In this document: one piece after another, positions 54,701 to 64,000 of the stretch
Position numbering within the stretch: the stretch's first letter is position 1
How the letters are laid out: each line of letters starts with the position of its first letter
DNA from: Tigriopus japonicus
Lineage: Eukaryota > Arthropoda > Copepoda > Harpacticoida > Harpacticidae
Assembly: GCA_010645155.1 (NCBI GenBank)
Contig: CM021317.1
Location: 1,122,783 to 1,186,782 of the forward strand
Length of the DNA stretch: 64,000 bases
Direction of reading: 5' to 3'
Made by a program: the position numbers and the translations under genes
The notes under the pieces: generated by a model
Told to the model about the DNA's origin: nothing
The model's database searches: none
The model's input: the letters and a program-made list of their open reading frames with translations, nothing else

Positions 54701-57700
54701 AAACTTTTCGTATTTGTCTTGGCTTCCGCTCCCCACCCAAAAGTTAGGCAAATTGTCTTTCCAAGGCACCAGGTGTGAGCATTCGGATATTTGATTGGGA
54801 GTTCAATCCGTTTTTGGCCCGGGGCCATCCAATCGAACCTAAAAGATTGGGAAAGGTGGCACGCACATCGTTCCTAACCAAGTTGTTTTCTTGCTCTCAT
54901 TGTCAGATCCCGTCGTTCAATGGCACTTCCCACCTGACCTACTTTGGCCTGGCAGATTCGTCGCCTCTGTGGAACGACTTTGAGGTCGTGCTGAGGTCAG
55001 AGGCCGAGGATGGTCTCATTCTCTACAATGGCAACAATAACGACGGTTGGGGCGACTTCCTTGCCTTGTTTCTTAGTCGAGGATTTGTGGAATTCTCATT
55101 TGACAACGGTGACGGTGTGGCTTTGGTCAGGTAAGAGAAGACCCTGATTTCACTCTGAACAACAAAATGATTTATGATAGAGATGCGAAGACATGGCATT
55201 TCAACGCACCTTGTGCAGTTTACTTTACAAAGACACATAAGCNNNNNNNNNNNNNNNNNNNNNNNNNNNNNNNNNNNNNNNNNNNNNNNNNNNNNNNNNN
55301 NNNNNCGAAATGATTTATGAAAGAGATGCGAAGACATGGCATTTCAACGCACCTTGTACAGTTTACTTTACAAAGACACATAAGCGACCCTCTTTTTCCT
55401 TGGGTTGCCAGGCTTTTTTCTAGCAGTTCCACAGAGGGAAAGAAACGTGGTTTGGGGTGAAACTTGAGCGAATTAATGATGCCAATCCACCCTTTGTGAA
55501 GTGGATAAATGAACCCGATGGGGTTGGGAACGGAACAAATGGAACTTTCTTGAACTTGCGTGCAAACCAGACATCAGGTGTATGCTAGAACATAACTCTT
55601 GTTTTCGCAGCTTTCTCAGAGTAACATCTCCTACTTACTCGAGAACGAGTAGAGAAGTATTTGACACATCAGTATACTACATATAATGGACTGAAAGTTT
55701 CATGGGATCCATAGTCGGTTGTTATGAAAGATCCATGTCGAGATTGGGAGAACAAAGACATGTCAGAATGTCATTTGGGTGGCACCTCATCCATCAGTGT
55801 CAATTATTTGGGTCGCTAGAGAAACCAAAAAATCATGCCGCAGTCATGGAACAACAAAAACATCAGAGATCAAGTTTTGATATTGAATCATTCGTTGGAT
55901 ACATACAGCTTTCTCCGGAAGCGTCGGTTTTGGTTCCCTCTTCAAGGAGAAAGTTGTTTCTAGGATTGAAAAAAACAATTCTCTCCCGTTTAGTATTTGA
56001 CTTCGGATCGCATTTCTTACTATCATAAAACTACTGAGATCATTCTAGTTGACAATTGATAGTGAGTGCAATGTCATTTGTTTCCTAATCTAAATCTTAC
56101 TTTTGTACTTTGAAGACTGCCATTTATCATCAACCATGCATGAACACCTATGACTCGGTACATTTTCGCTCGTCTGTCCTTGGCTTAGTCATCAATTATG
56201 TGTCCATCGTGATACGCTTCATTACAGCCTTCAAATTTGACAAATCCCTTCTCGTGACCTTCAAGGATTAAAGGTACACAGATTAGGACTTTGAGTACAA
56301 GACCGCCTTTCTAATTTAGGATAGAACAACATGGAAAAAAGCAATTTCTCAGAAGAAAGCTCGCTACCACTATCCTGGATTATAGCAAAGACCTCGCGTT
56401 TGTACATTCGTGAGCATCTCTTTTTCAAAGGCATGATAAAGAACCCGATCCAAATAAACCAATATTGTTCCCCCTCAATGAACAGCTAGGGGCTGTTGAA
56501 TCTAGCCAGATTGAGTTACACGTATTGGGCCGAAATTTCTCTCAATCAGTCAGGAGCAGGTATTGAATTTCAAAATCTTCCTGAAGCCGTCAAAAGGTTC
56601 CCAAATCAATCTCTCACTAGAAAAAAGGGGAACGAAAAAAGAGTGAGAGGCGTGAGCTTTCCAGATACGATTGGCTTCAAAACGAAATCAGGTCATGAAG
56701 GGTGGGTGTGTGTTGTGGAAGTTGGAACATTAATACCCCCCACACAACCCTTATCAAATAGAAACAAGGAGATCCCATTTATTTAGTTGGGGTGTATGAA
56801 GGCTGTGCAAACTGGGGCCAAGAATGTGTCTTCAACCATTATAAGAGAAGACGTCGATGAAAAAACTTCAAAAGAGGAGAAGGGAAAAACTTTTCTCGCA
56901 TTACCGTCTCCGGTTGTCTGTCTGTCTTCAGTTTTGGCAAACCTAAGACTAAAAGGTTTAGTAGCCTTCGAACAGAGAACCGTCTTCCATTTAGCTTCCT
57001 CGTGGAAATGTCCATGTCTGTTCGTAGAGAAAGCCTCTGAAAACACGTGTCTAAGGTGAAACAATCCAGTCAGAGGGAAATGGAACAGACGTGGATCTCT
57101 TTTACGACATAAAAGGCATATCGGCATGAATTGATCCTTCATCTGCTTTGCCTCTTTCACAACCCCAAAAGATCAGCTTCATTCAAGGCATCAATCTTGT
57201 ATCACGAACCGTTGAGACGAGTATTGAATGGGGATATGTGCAACCAAGGTCAGCTCGCGCGTCTCGTCCTCCAAAACAGCTAGTTATCCCAAGAAGCACT
57301 GAATTTCTGGAGTGGGAGGCTAACGGTGAGAATTATGATTTCCGGTGGGATCATTTCAATTGCGTTTTTCTGCAAACCAGACCTTGCTTTTATTCAGTAG
57401 ACGACGTATTTCAAATATTAGCTCAATCGAATGCTGGAGTGAAAAGTTATGCCTTCTCAAACTTATGTACTGAAGAGAGCATGGAATGAATGAACTCGCT
57501 CCATTTGTGGTAAAGCAATAACCAGAAAAGGGCTAGTTCATTCCTTCTCGGTAAGATTTACATTTGAACTTTGAGTGAGCATAACTTTTGACTCCGACGT
57601 TCTATTGAGCTGAAAATTGAAATTGCGTATTCTAATTAAGATATGCAAGGTTTATTTACAAAAGAACGTAATTGAAGTGTTCCTTCTGGAAATCATGATT

Positions 57701-60700
57701 TCTCTCGTTAGCCTCCCAGTCCAGATAAATTCAGTGGTTCTTAGTTATCCATATCGATAAAGGCCAACTCAAACATGTAACTCATGCTTGAAGTGATTTA
57801 AGGGAGTAAAAGCTGTTGGCCTTTGAAGACTCAGGAAACGGGATGGATTGATGAAATGAGTTGGTCCAGGCTTAAACAGTAATCCGTCGAAACCAAACTC
57901 TCAGAACAACTGGGTTCCTTACCTTCAGCAGTACCACTACTCTACCTACATATAAAGCTAGCTGTCCGTCGCTTTCTTGTTCTCAGGCTCGGATAAAAGT
58001 TTGTCAAGTATTTTGGCTTTCGTGCAAAAGTAACTTTAATCCTTTTTGCTCGCCAAGGCTTGTGTATACACCTTTTAGCTTCTCGTGAGGAAAACTCGGG
58101 CATGAGCACAAGTTCAGCGGGAGAAAAAACAAGCTTCACTCTGATCCAAATTGCAGGTAATTTTGTTGTGGTTCAAGGCTTGGTTGTTGGTTGTGTGCAC
58201 TGGGATGACCAAACTTTCCATCCACCTTCAACTGAGTCTCCTGATCCAACAATTTCTCACCATTGTTGCTCTCTCGGGCAATAAAGAAAGTACTATATTT
58301 CTCTCACCGGCAATTCATTTGTTTCGCAATTGAAGGCAACTAAGAGGAGAACTTCTCTTTCTGGTCAAGGTTTTGGAGGAGAAGATTTATGACGTTCCAC
58401 TTAGTGAGCCATTGGAAGCTGTGTTGTTATTGGCTACTTATTCCATTACCGGTTAGTCTTCCTTAACAATTGTGACTCGGAAACCATTTTCAAACCAAGA
58501 GTTATGTGAAGAAACAAAGTGCTCCCTCTTAAAGGCACACACACACACACACCATCACTTCTTCAACTACATTGGATCAAGAGACCACTTATAGCAACGC
58601 TCTAATGGTCTTTCTCTGTATCCTCGACATTCTTAGAAGTCTCCTCAATGGCCAGTTAGTGTTCCACTTTCTAGCGGGAACAAATATTTGCCAATCAATT
58701 ATCAGGATTCTTGCCCCTTCTCCTTCTCGTCTTTGTCTCCGACAGACCTTCAGGTCCGCGAACTTTTCTTACTTTGCTCTTTTGCCAAGAGCTTCTCTAC
58801 ATCACTATCAAAAATCCGGTCCCATGTATTTGATTACGAATATCGTTTTCCTTCCGCTTTTCTTTACGGGCGTTTGCCATATCCTCAAGAATGATTTAAA
58901 GCTCTTCGTTTCTGCTCACTTTAGCAATGCTCGTGACATTGGGTTCAGATCCAATGGCAGGGCACAAAAATGAAGGCATTGTTCCCAGTGACCAATGTGG
59001 GCCCAGGAAAATGGCTCGTGGCCTGGGGAACAATCTTTGAGGCCAAAGTAGAGCAATGGGAAAGCTTTGCCTCAGGTGCCTTTTTGAGGTCGGTGTGCTC
59101 TTCCCCCTTCCTCTCCAATCCCGTTGCACAGGAAGAGGCAAAACTTCCCCCGAGAGGAACTTTTGTCCCTGATTTTTAGAGCCTCGGGTTTTTGGGTGTT
59201 GTGGTTTATCCTTGGCACTTCCAATGGTTTTCATCTTGTTGCTTGGTTTTGGATAGAAGGGAATCAAAGGATGAAACCGAAGCATTTATGCTCGTTGTGG
59301 TCAATGGTTTTAGATCAACACATTTTGTGGTTGGGTTAAGAATATAGATTACCGTGAACGACTACTTTAATATGATACGCTAAGGGAAAGAGATTCTTTG
59401 AGAGCTGGATATGCATATTTCGCAGCTATGTCTCTCATCAATTGGTTTCATTGACAAACATACAGACTAATCTTGACCCAAGGTTACTTAGTTCGAATCA
59501 ATTCTTCAGCTAAAAAAAACGTCCACAAATAATTTCCACAATTCTCTCCTATTAGCTCTAAAAGGGAACATAAATTCAATTTTCATTCCCAATTGCCCAA
59601 TGACAGCTGTTCAAATGAACCCGCCACACAGAAACCCCTCTCTGGAATTCTGGACCGCTGCTTTCCCCTCCTTCATTATTCCCCTATGAGCCTGATAAGC
59701 TCCGTTTACACGGTGTGTCCGCGTCATTCACATTCTCATTCCGACTCTTTCGGTTGGTTACAGGTCTGAATATCCAATCACCCTCCATCAATGGCACACG
59801 ATCCATGTCTCGAGGACCGGTCGGTTGGCCTTTCTTTCCGTGGACGGACAAAACGTCCAGTCCCAGATGAGTCCAGGGGCCTTCAATGAGCTCACGGCCA
59901 ACCAAAACATGTACCTGGGAGGAGTGCCCACGTTTAGACTCGTTTCACCGTACATTCCTATCAGGACAGGATTGAAAGGATGCATTCAAAAGGTACCATA
60001 CCATTTATCCCTTTTATTTGGGAGTAGTGCTATCTTTCCTTGCCACTGGGCAATTGACTTGGGGCAAGAATGCCTTCAAGCATGGACGTTGACGGGTGAT
60101 GGACTAGAACTTAGGAAAGATGTATATGTCGAAAAATGCACTCTGAGTTTGAAACATTTTCTAATCTCACAACGGTTCCAAATCACTGTTGGGGATTAAG
60201 GATGAAATGCCCCCGGGGAAAGTTCGATAATTAAGTATATCTTTGGTACCGAAAAGTAAAAGGAATGCATTTGGTTGGATGAAATGAGAAGTGTCTATGA
60301 TTATTCACATCCACGCTTAGAGGCGTCCTTGCTTGAAGAAATAAAGACACAGCTGGGTCATGGAAAAATGCACACTGAGTTTGGAAATTTCTCTGATCCC
60401 AGAACGGTTCCAAATCACTACCCAGGATAAAGGAGGAAGCTGCCTCTGGGAAAGTTTGATAATTAAATAGAAACTTCCTCACACACACACTCACTCACTC
60501 AGTCACTCTCGTTCGCTTTCTATCCTGTCGATCTTGTAGTCAGGAGGAAGCCAAATATCTCTTCGTACGTAGTTGGCCACTAAACTTGCAGAGCTTCCAA
60601 TATTGAATTGGTAAAATACACACAAGTGTGCACATGAAGTGGCTAATAGTTGTCTAAAACCAATTTCTCACCAAAATACTACAATGAGTGAGGCTCTCCC

Positions 60701-63409
60701 AAACCTTTTGGGTTGGAATTTGTGGAGGACAAACTTATCTCACACCTTAGCTGAAATTTTAGGCCTAGTTGAAAGGAGCGCGGATGCAAATTCAAAAGGC
60801 CAATCCAAATAATATCGATAAACGAATAGGATCGCAAATTTTCATTCCAAAGTCGATCTGGACCAAATAACAAACTTTTTCGATATTTTTTTTCTCAAAC
60901 GACATCTTTGCAACAATGCCTGGGAAAGTGGCGAGGTCTCATTCGAATTGAAATGCGATATCGGAAGTGTGGCCATTAAATATTGATGAGGGCTACTGCT
61001 TCCACGTATTACCCCTGTAGAATGGCATTTTCTCCTTTCTCTTGAAAATTGAAACCTCACTCCCATATCTAATTCCGGTGGCGAGTAAGTTCTCCCAAGA
61101 AACACAACGAACGAACGAACGAACCCGAAATCGCTCTTACTCAAGTCAAGACCTAAAGAGACCTCAAACACGTCTCCAACTTTGTTGAAGGCGACATTAC
61201 CCACCACTGAAGGACTACTAGGCACCCAGGAACCCAAGACCGAGTGTCCCCTGGAGGACGACAAGACAACGATGATTCCCCGAGACTTTGCCTGCCTTCA
61301 TTCGCTCTCGCAAGCAAGTTTCAGATGAGCAGAAACTTTGCCTGAGAATATGGACTGCTTGCTTGCTTGCTTGCTTGGCAGTCTTCCACCAATGAAAAGC
61401 AGAAGGAAAAGCCCATGCATCATTGTGGGCTCTCAAGACCGGGTTCATCCCCTCTGTTCTTCCCCTTGTTCCAAAATGATCCCAATTACCCTCAACTTCT
61501 TTTTTGCTGCATCACGCGAAGGGTTCGTTCGTTCGTCTCGTTTGACAATCTACGTGATTAAAACGGAAGGTTTGCAGCTGTAGGATGGAAATAAAAACCA
61601 TTCGTTACTCTGCTCGATTTAATATGATATAGTGGATTACTCACAAAAAGGTGGTTTTATCTGGGTATTTTGGCGCTTTCTTGGATAATTCCGCTTGAAA
61701 AGTTTTGCTTTCAAGGCCAAAGGCTCTTGAGACTTATTTCATCATGAGCCTGCGAGGCAAACGAGATCAAATTTCCTCCAGGGAAACTTTTGTTTCTGTT
61801 TTCGAGTTTGCCCTGGAATAACAAGAAGTTTCAAACAATAATTTGCCTGCCTGTTCCACAAGTTTTATGACAATTAAAACTCTCCCCTCTACCTTGAGTG
61901 AGTGAGTGAGTGAGTAGTGGAGAACCCACTACCCTAAGACCAGATTGCCCCAGGGCCCCACTTAGAGACATACTTGGAATTGAGTTCCACAACCTTTTCT
62001 CCTTGGATTTCTAGCTCTCCATTAACCATACTCCTCGGGATTTACTTCGTGGAGCGATAGCTGGTACCAATGTGGATCCTTGTTCCCATCCGTGTAGTCC
62101 TCCTCCGAACCAGCAAAGCCCGTGTGGAATCCATGGAACCTGTCGGCCCAATTTGGAGGACTTTACGTGTGAATGTCCCTTGGGATGGGTTGGCATCAAT
62201 TGCGCAAAGAAAATGGACCTAACTGGCAACACTGCTCTTATCCCACGCTTTGGCGGGAACAGCTTCCTCCACTTGAACCGCGAAGAATTGGCCAAAAAGT
62301 AAGTTGGTCTTAAAAGTTAAACCCCTTCCTCTAGATGAGATTTCATTTGGTCTCTCTGTTTGTCCTTCAGTGTCCTTGGAAACACGAATAGCATCAACAT
62401 CCGACTCAAAGTGACCTCTGCCAATGGCCTCATCCTATGGACTGGAGGCGACACTTTCACGCCTGCTTCGGACTACTTAATGCTGGGCATCCTCGATGGT
62501 TATCTGCATTATCGATTCAATCTAGGAAACGGGGAAGGCGTCCTTATCTTCAACGAGACGAGGATCAATGATGGTCGATGGCATCGTATCAGGGCCACAA
62601 GGTACGTACAGTATGTCCCATAAAAAATTCTACTGTTTCTAAAATTATCTTGTGACCCTTTAAATGTTATTTTTTGTCTGAATGCTTGTGCGTAATCATT
62701 AGACCGTAAACTATGAATTGATTTCAACAAAAAGTTATTTTTGACCAACAAAGGTGGGATAATGTGGTTGCAAAGGAGGATGAGGTTGCTTTTTGAAATA
62801 TCGATTCCCCTATCCAATTTCCGAATTGATTTGATAGAATTTTGGATAATTTTGAGTCTCACTAATCCGATGACCTTTGATGTGCAAGCATACCATAGAC
62901 GGCCACTTCCTGGCTTCTGACTTCCATAGACGTGAATACTGTAACGGATACAGTAAATGGTTGCCTAGTTATACCGAAAGATCCTTAGTTACACGGGCTT
63001 TTAGACGAGCAGTAAACCAGCCACAGCCAACACCTCTTTCGCATCCACTTTTCGCAACTTTGTGACTCAGGAACCACTGTTTTTCTTGCATCGTCTCAGA
63101 ATATACACTCAAATGATTACACACACGTATTGAAACAGTAAAAATAAAGTTTAAAGTTGACGAAAAATAGATATTGAAACTCTCACATTTTTTATGGGAC
63201 ACACTGTAGAATGCGCCATCTAGAGAGATGCCTGACCAATCACCTTGGCTTTGGGACCTAACCAGGAAAAGTCTGCCTTTTTCATTGTTTTTCCTGTTAT
63301 TTTAGGGCTGAACAAACCGCCTCGTTGAATGTTGACAACGGACACGTGATCACCGGAGCTTCTCCTGGCAAACTCAGACAATTAAATGGCAATGGACAAG
63401 TCTTTATTG
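36681..63409 (+). CDS. Secreted EGF/laminin-G extracellular-matrix protein (12 exons seen, 3' incomplete)
   Basis: Joined exons: 36681-36780, 46332-46448, 48839-49426, 50696-50897, 53217-53361, 53562-53754, 54440-54690, 54907-55130, 59764-59992, 62015-62298, 62371-62601, 63306-63409. Every junction is GT-AG and all phases agree, giving 889 codons. Residues 1-22 are a signal peptide. EGF1 spans about 36-72, an acidic/Pro-rich linker 73-235, EGF2 240-268, LamG1 270-435, EGF3 450-530 with a 45-residue insert, LamG2 533-700, EGF4 707-745, and LamG3 starts at about 755 and leaves the window. Alternating LamG and EGF modules characterise agrin, perlecan, pikachurin and eyes shut, secreted proteins of basement membrane, synapse or photoreceptor matrix, whose LamG domains bind dystroglycan or other matrix partners. 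Kazal, Ig or FN3 domains are absent. Orthology is unresolved; missed exons in the long introns are possible. Confidence 0.85.
39284..39358 (+). repeat. Short tandem array of AAATGTTAGAAA
   Basis: Five to six imperfect copies of (A)AAATGTTAGAAA, some separated by CC, TAATC or TAAAGT. Confidence 0.7.
40912..41427. repeat. Duplicated flanks around an N gap
   Basis: TTCATTCCTGGTGTTCACTT...TTTCATACATCCACA occurs before (about 40906-41066) and after (41266-41426) a run of 199 N, with one A-run length difference. The right copy continues into (CA)n. Two contig ends covering the same sequence, not merged across the CA repeat, explain it best. Confidence 0.75.
41067..41265. other. Assembly gap (199 N)
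   Basis: Run of N. Open frames reported across it are meaningless. Confidence 1.
46332..46448 (+). CDS. Exon 2: EGF-like domain 1
   Basis: Acceptor CTCTGTTCCAG. Encodes RCEKGHPCDQNCFNIHNEMF and ECSCTEGYVLHSNGYSC, six cysteines with fibulin/LDL-receptor-type spacing. Donor TTGA|GTGAGT, phase 1 on both sides, so the exon is skippable without a frame change. Confidence 0.8.
   Translation, partial: VVVRKVTHVIRTASTFIMRCLNVRVQKDTSSTPMDTVV
46515..47140 (-). mobile_element. Truncated hAT MITE of the 965-bp-locus family, carrying a palindromic insert
   Basis: TAGTGATGGATCAAAAGAGC at 46515 matches the right terminus (read inward) of the MITE at 965-1305. After the insert at 46558-47007 the family sequence resumes: TATGCCTACCGAAACCGA, ATTGTTTGACAGCAAAATCG, CCAAAACCTCTGAAACTTGA, GTTTTCCCATATTCAAAATT correspond in reverse to 1240-1125. 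The other terminus is missing. It lies in intron 2 of the matrix gene. Confidence 0.75.
46558..47007. mobile_element. 450-bp palindromic (foldback) element, copy 1
   Basis: Arms from CAAGAAGCACGGAAATCATG and, inverted, CAAGAAGCACTGGAATCATG meet in the centre at 46760-46815. There GAATGAATGAACT-C-GCCCTTTTGTGGTAA pairs with its mirror across a five-base loop. Flanks GTAATGC(C) and GTTATGC(C) form an imperfect 7-8 bp duplication. No coding capacity. Transcribed within the intron it would make a hairpin over 200 bp long. Confidence 0.85.
48839..49426 (+). CDS. Exon 3: acidic/proline-rich linker plus EGF-like domain 2
   Basis: Acceptor TTCTTCCTCATTTAG, phase 1-1 (588 bp). About 165 residues of low-complexity linker rich in Pro, Ser, Asp and Glu (for example IEVDIDPPPHQPNDPSDAEL, NPDDDEDPSNSF) precede FCNLECGVEGECFMTRND and KRCLCPHGKYGEKC. 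The linker could carry O-glycans. Donor ATTGG|GTAAGT. Confidence 0.85.
49427..50695 (+). other. Intron 3
   Basis: No exon or element recognised. Confidence 0.5.
50696..50897 (+). CDS. Exon 4: LamG1, first half
   Basis: Acceptor GTCTTTTTCAG. Encodes SSPRFSGHSYLALPTLTN, AYSDLQLSMEFRPASEEGIL and DYLALIIRDGHIELR, the opening strands of a laminin G sandwich. Ends in phase 2 at CTCAG|GTAAGA. Confidence 0.85.
50898..53216 (+). other. Intron 4
   Basis: Splits LamG1. No exon or element recognised; frames on both strands look like chance. Confidence 0.5.
53217..53361 (+). CDS. Exon 5: LamG1, middle
   Basis: Acceptor TTGTTGTTTCAG. Encodes LDCGTGPGIVRTRDQVHLHR and WNRLTIFRHDWGVWLQLNDG, the W-H/N-R...V.L strand pattern of LamG. 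Donor TCGCAG|GTATTA, phase 0. Confidence 0.8.
53562..53754 (+). CDS. Exon 6: LamG1, end
   Basis: Acceptor CTTTTTTGTAG. Encodes ITFAQPVLLGGTGSFRNTG and LGFRGCIRRLEINNKIYNFE; the GFRGCI cysteine is the conserved C-terminal LamG cysteine. Donor ACGG|GTAAGA, phase 1. No ATG lies near its start, so a simple reading-frame scan would miss it. Confidence 0.8.
54440..54690 (+). CDS. Exon 7: EGF-like domain 3 with insertion
   Basis: Acceptor TTCTTGCTTCCAG. Encodes DECPEDSCSSIPCQNNGVCV, then about 45 residues with no cysteine (SGSDGNLDLVGSFELG..., QDQEYDDFNQ), then GVCQCPLGFSGEYCEKP. The extra residues sit between the fourth and fifth EGF cysteines, where a short loop is usual. Donor GTGAAG|GTAAGA, phase 0. 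Confidence 0.85.
54907..55130 (+). CDS. Exon 8: LamG2, first half
   Basis: Acceptor TCATTGTCAG. Encodes IPSFNGTSHLTYFGLADSS, FEVVLRSEAEDGLILYNGNN and GDFLALFLSRGFVEFSFDNG, very close to the agrin/perlecan LamG pattern (GLILYNG...DFLAL). Donor GTCAG|GTAAGA, phase 2. Confidence 0.85.
55245..55305. other. Assembly gap (61 N) with duplicated flanks
   Basis: AATGATTTATGA(T/A)AGAGATGCG through AAAGACACATAAGC occurs on both sides (about 55166-55244 and 55308-55385) with two base differences, again suggesting unmerged contig ends or haplotypes. It lies in intron 8. Confidence 0.95.
57290..57742. mobile_element. 450-bp palindromic (foldback) element, copy 2
   Basis: Same family as copy 1, in intron 8. 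The ends are CAAGAAGCACTGAATTTCTG and, inverted, AAGAACCACTGAATTTATCT. The target duplication AGTTATCC is perfect (57282-57289, 57743-57750). The centre at about 57515 has ATGAATGAACTCGCTCCATT and its mirror. It is more diverged at the loop than copy 1. Confidence 0.85.
59764..59992 (+). CDS. Exon 9: LamG2, second half
   Basis: Acceptor GGTTGGTTACAG. Encodes SEYPITLHQWHTIHVSRTGR, LAFLSVDGQNVQSQMSPG, NMYLGGVPTFRLVSPYIPI and TGLKGCIQK. YLGGVP and GLKGCIQ are signature positions. Donor CAAAAG|GTACCA, phase 0, after a 4.6-kb intron that holds an N gap and a palindromic element. Confidence 0.85.
60131..60467 (+). repeat. Local direct duplication in intron 9, 232-bp offset
   Basis: GAAAAATGCACTCTGAGTTT...CGGTTCCAAATCACTGTTGG...AAAGTTCGATAATTAA (60131-60235) recurs as GAAAAATGCACACTGAGTTT...CGGTTCCAAATCACTACCCA...AAAGTTTGATAATTAA (60363-60467). 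It is moderately diverged, so not an assembly artefact. Confidence 0.75.
60479..61915 (+). repeat. Cluster of microsatellites in intron 9
   Basis: (CA)n running into (CACT)n at 60480-60505, (CGAA)n at 61105-61126, (GCTT)n at 61355-61376, and (GAGT)n at 61896-61916. The rest of intron 9 shows no exon. Confidence 0.7.
62015..62298 (+). CDS. Exon 10: LamG2 end, EGF-like domain 4, LamG3 start
   Basis: Acceptor CTTGGATTTCTAG. Encodes LSINHTPRDLLRGAIAGTNV, PCSHPCSPPPNQQSPCGIHG, TCRPNLEDFTCECPLGWVGI and NC, then RFGGNSFLHLNREEL. The seventh cysteine probably pairs with the LamG2 cysteine. Donor AAAAA|GTAAGT, phase 2. Confidence 0.85.
62371..62601 (+). CDS. Exon 11: LamG3, first part
   Basis: Follows a 72-bp intron. 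Encodes NSINIRLKVTSANGLILWTG, DYLMLGILDGYLHYRFNLGN and GEGVLIFNETRINDGRWHRI, the latter close to perlecan/agrin LamG3. Donor CACAAG|GTACGT, phase 2. Confidence 0.85.
63306..63409 (+). CDS. Exon 12: LamG3, next part
   Basis: Acceptor CCTGTTATTTTAG. Encodes AEQTASLNVDNGHVITGASP and GKLRQLNGNGQVFI; then TTG|GTGAGT, phase 1. The remaining LamG3 and the stop codon lie beyond the window. Confidence 0.8.
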
Positions 63410-64000
63410 GTGAGTAACGGTACTTTCGAAAATACGTTGGATATTAAGTGTTGCTCAACAGAGATGGGTACAACTAAAGGCTTTAGGTACAACTAATTTG
63501 AATGATGAATGATAACGCCATTAAGAAAAGAGCTTGAAAATTTAGGGCCGATTTTCTTGTGACACAAATTTTCTCCCGCATTGTCATTTTTCTGTTTAGT
63601 TAAAATTGCAATGTTAATTTACAAGATTAAATCAGATCAAACCTAAACCATTAAAATGCGGCGATTTTTGTATTGTGTTTTGAATTTATTTTGTATTTTT
63701 GCATTGAAGGAACACGAAGGGTCTTAACCTAACAACGTTGTAGACTACGTATACTTGAAAAATATTTTTTGAAAAACCATTTGTCATTTTGATGCAGTTT
63801 TGACGTAGTTTGAACGGAAAAAATATTTTTTTTTCTTCTCTTGTTTAAAAGAGCATGCAAGATGACAGAAATTAAAACAACGACCTTTACTTATGATATA
63901 AAAATGTGAGATTTATGGAATAACAGTCTCTTTTAATAGATTTTAGATCGAAATTCATAGATTTGGATCGATGTCTTTAACTATTATTGCTATCAAGTAT

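Larger units (their letters stand above)
55131..59763 (+). other. Intron 8 (4.6 kb)
   Basis: Splits LamG2 and holds the 61-N gap, foldback copy 2 and a (CA)n run at about 58538-58553. Confidence 0.5.

Noticed and set aside
1..64000. CRISPR arrays, operons, rRNA genes or prokaryotic features
   Set aside because: None seen; introns, Tc1/mariner, hAT and LINE elements show this is animal DNA.

Overview
This is eukaryotic, metazoan DNA, most likely arthropod and plausibly crustacean; that placement is inference. Genes are split by GT-AG introns and are sparse. Most of the left 35 kb is layered transposon debris: Ty3/gypsy, APE-type LINEs, Tc1, mariner and DD37D (maT-like) elements, and hAT-type MITEs. 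Three runs of N are present (30348-30447, 41067-41265, 55245-55305). At two of them the flanking sequence is duplicated, which points to assembly artefacts.

Layout. 1-2.02 kb: LINE 5' scraps, then a gypsy remnant (minus strand) whose pol is split by a hAT MITE and whose primer-binding site is fused to about 59 nt of a tRNA-Ser 3' half including CCA. 2.5-4.4 kb: Tc1 pseudogene between long inverted repeats. 5.2-5.7 kb: minisatellite-bearing repeat, with a second copy at 23.2 kb. 6.5-7.3 kb: 5'-truncated Tc1 transposase. 7.4-10.8 kb: two copies of one LINE, the second with a twin-priming-type inversion. 11.7-12.4 kb: mariner pseudogene. 15.7-18.8 kb: LINE scraps and a degenerate satellite of about 173 bp period. 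19.5-20.7 kb: intronless MATH-BTB (SPOP-like) gene with one frameshift. 20.9-21.4 kb: second hAT MITE. 26.5-27.8 kb: nearly intact DD37D transposon. 28.1-29.35 kb: very young miniature LTR retrotransposon with a tRNA-Trp primer site. 30.2-34.3 kb: LINE carrying two nested MITEs.

The right half (36.7 kb to beyond the window end) holds one large plus-strand gene. I assembled twelve coding exons by matching splice phases. They encode a secreted extracellular-matrix protein: signal peptide, EGF, acidic/proline-rich linker, EGF, LamG, EGF, LamG, EGF, LamG..., of the agrin/perlecan/pikachurin/eyes-shut class. The open frame is 889 codons up to the last exon seen, and the 3' end lies outside the window. 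Its introns contain two copies of a 450-bp almost fully palindromic element, one nested inside a hAT MITE fragment.

I see no CRISPR array, operon, rRNA gene or complete tRNA gene. The most unusual signals are the tRNA half copied into the gypsy element, the set of hAT MITEs with similar termini but different subterminal motif arrays, and the intronic palindromes.
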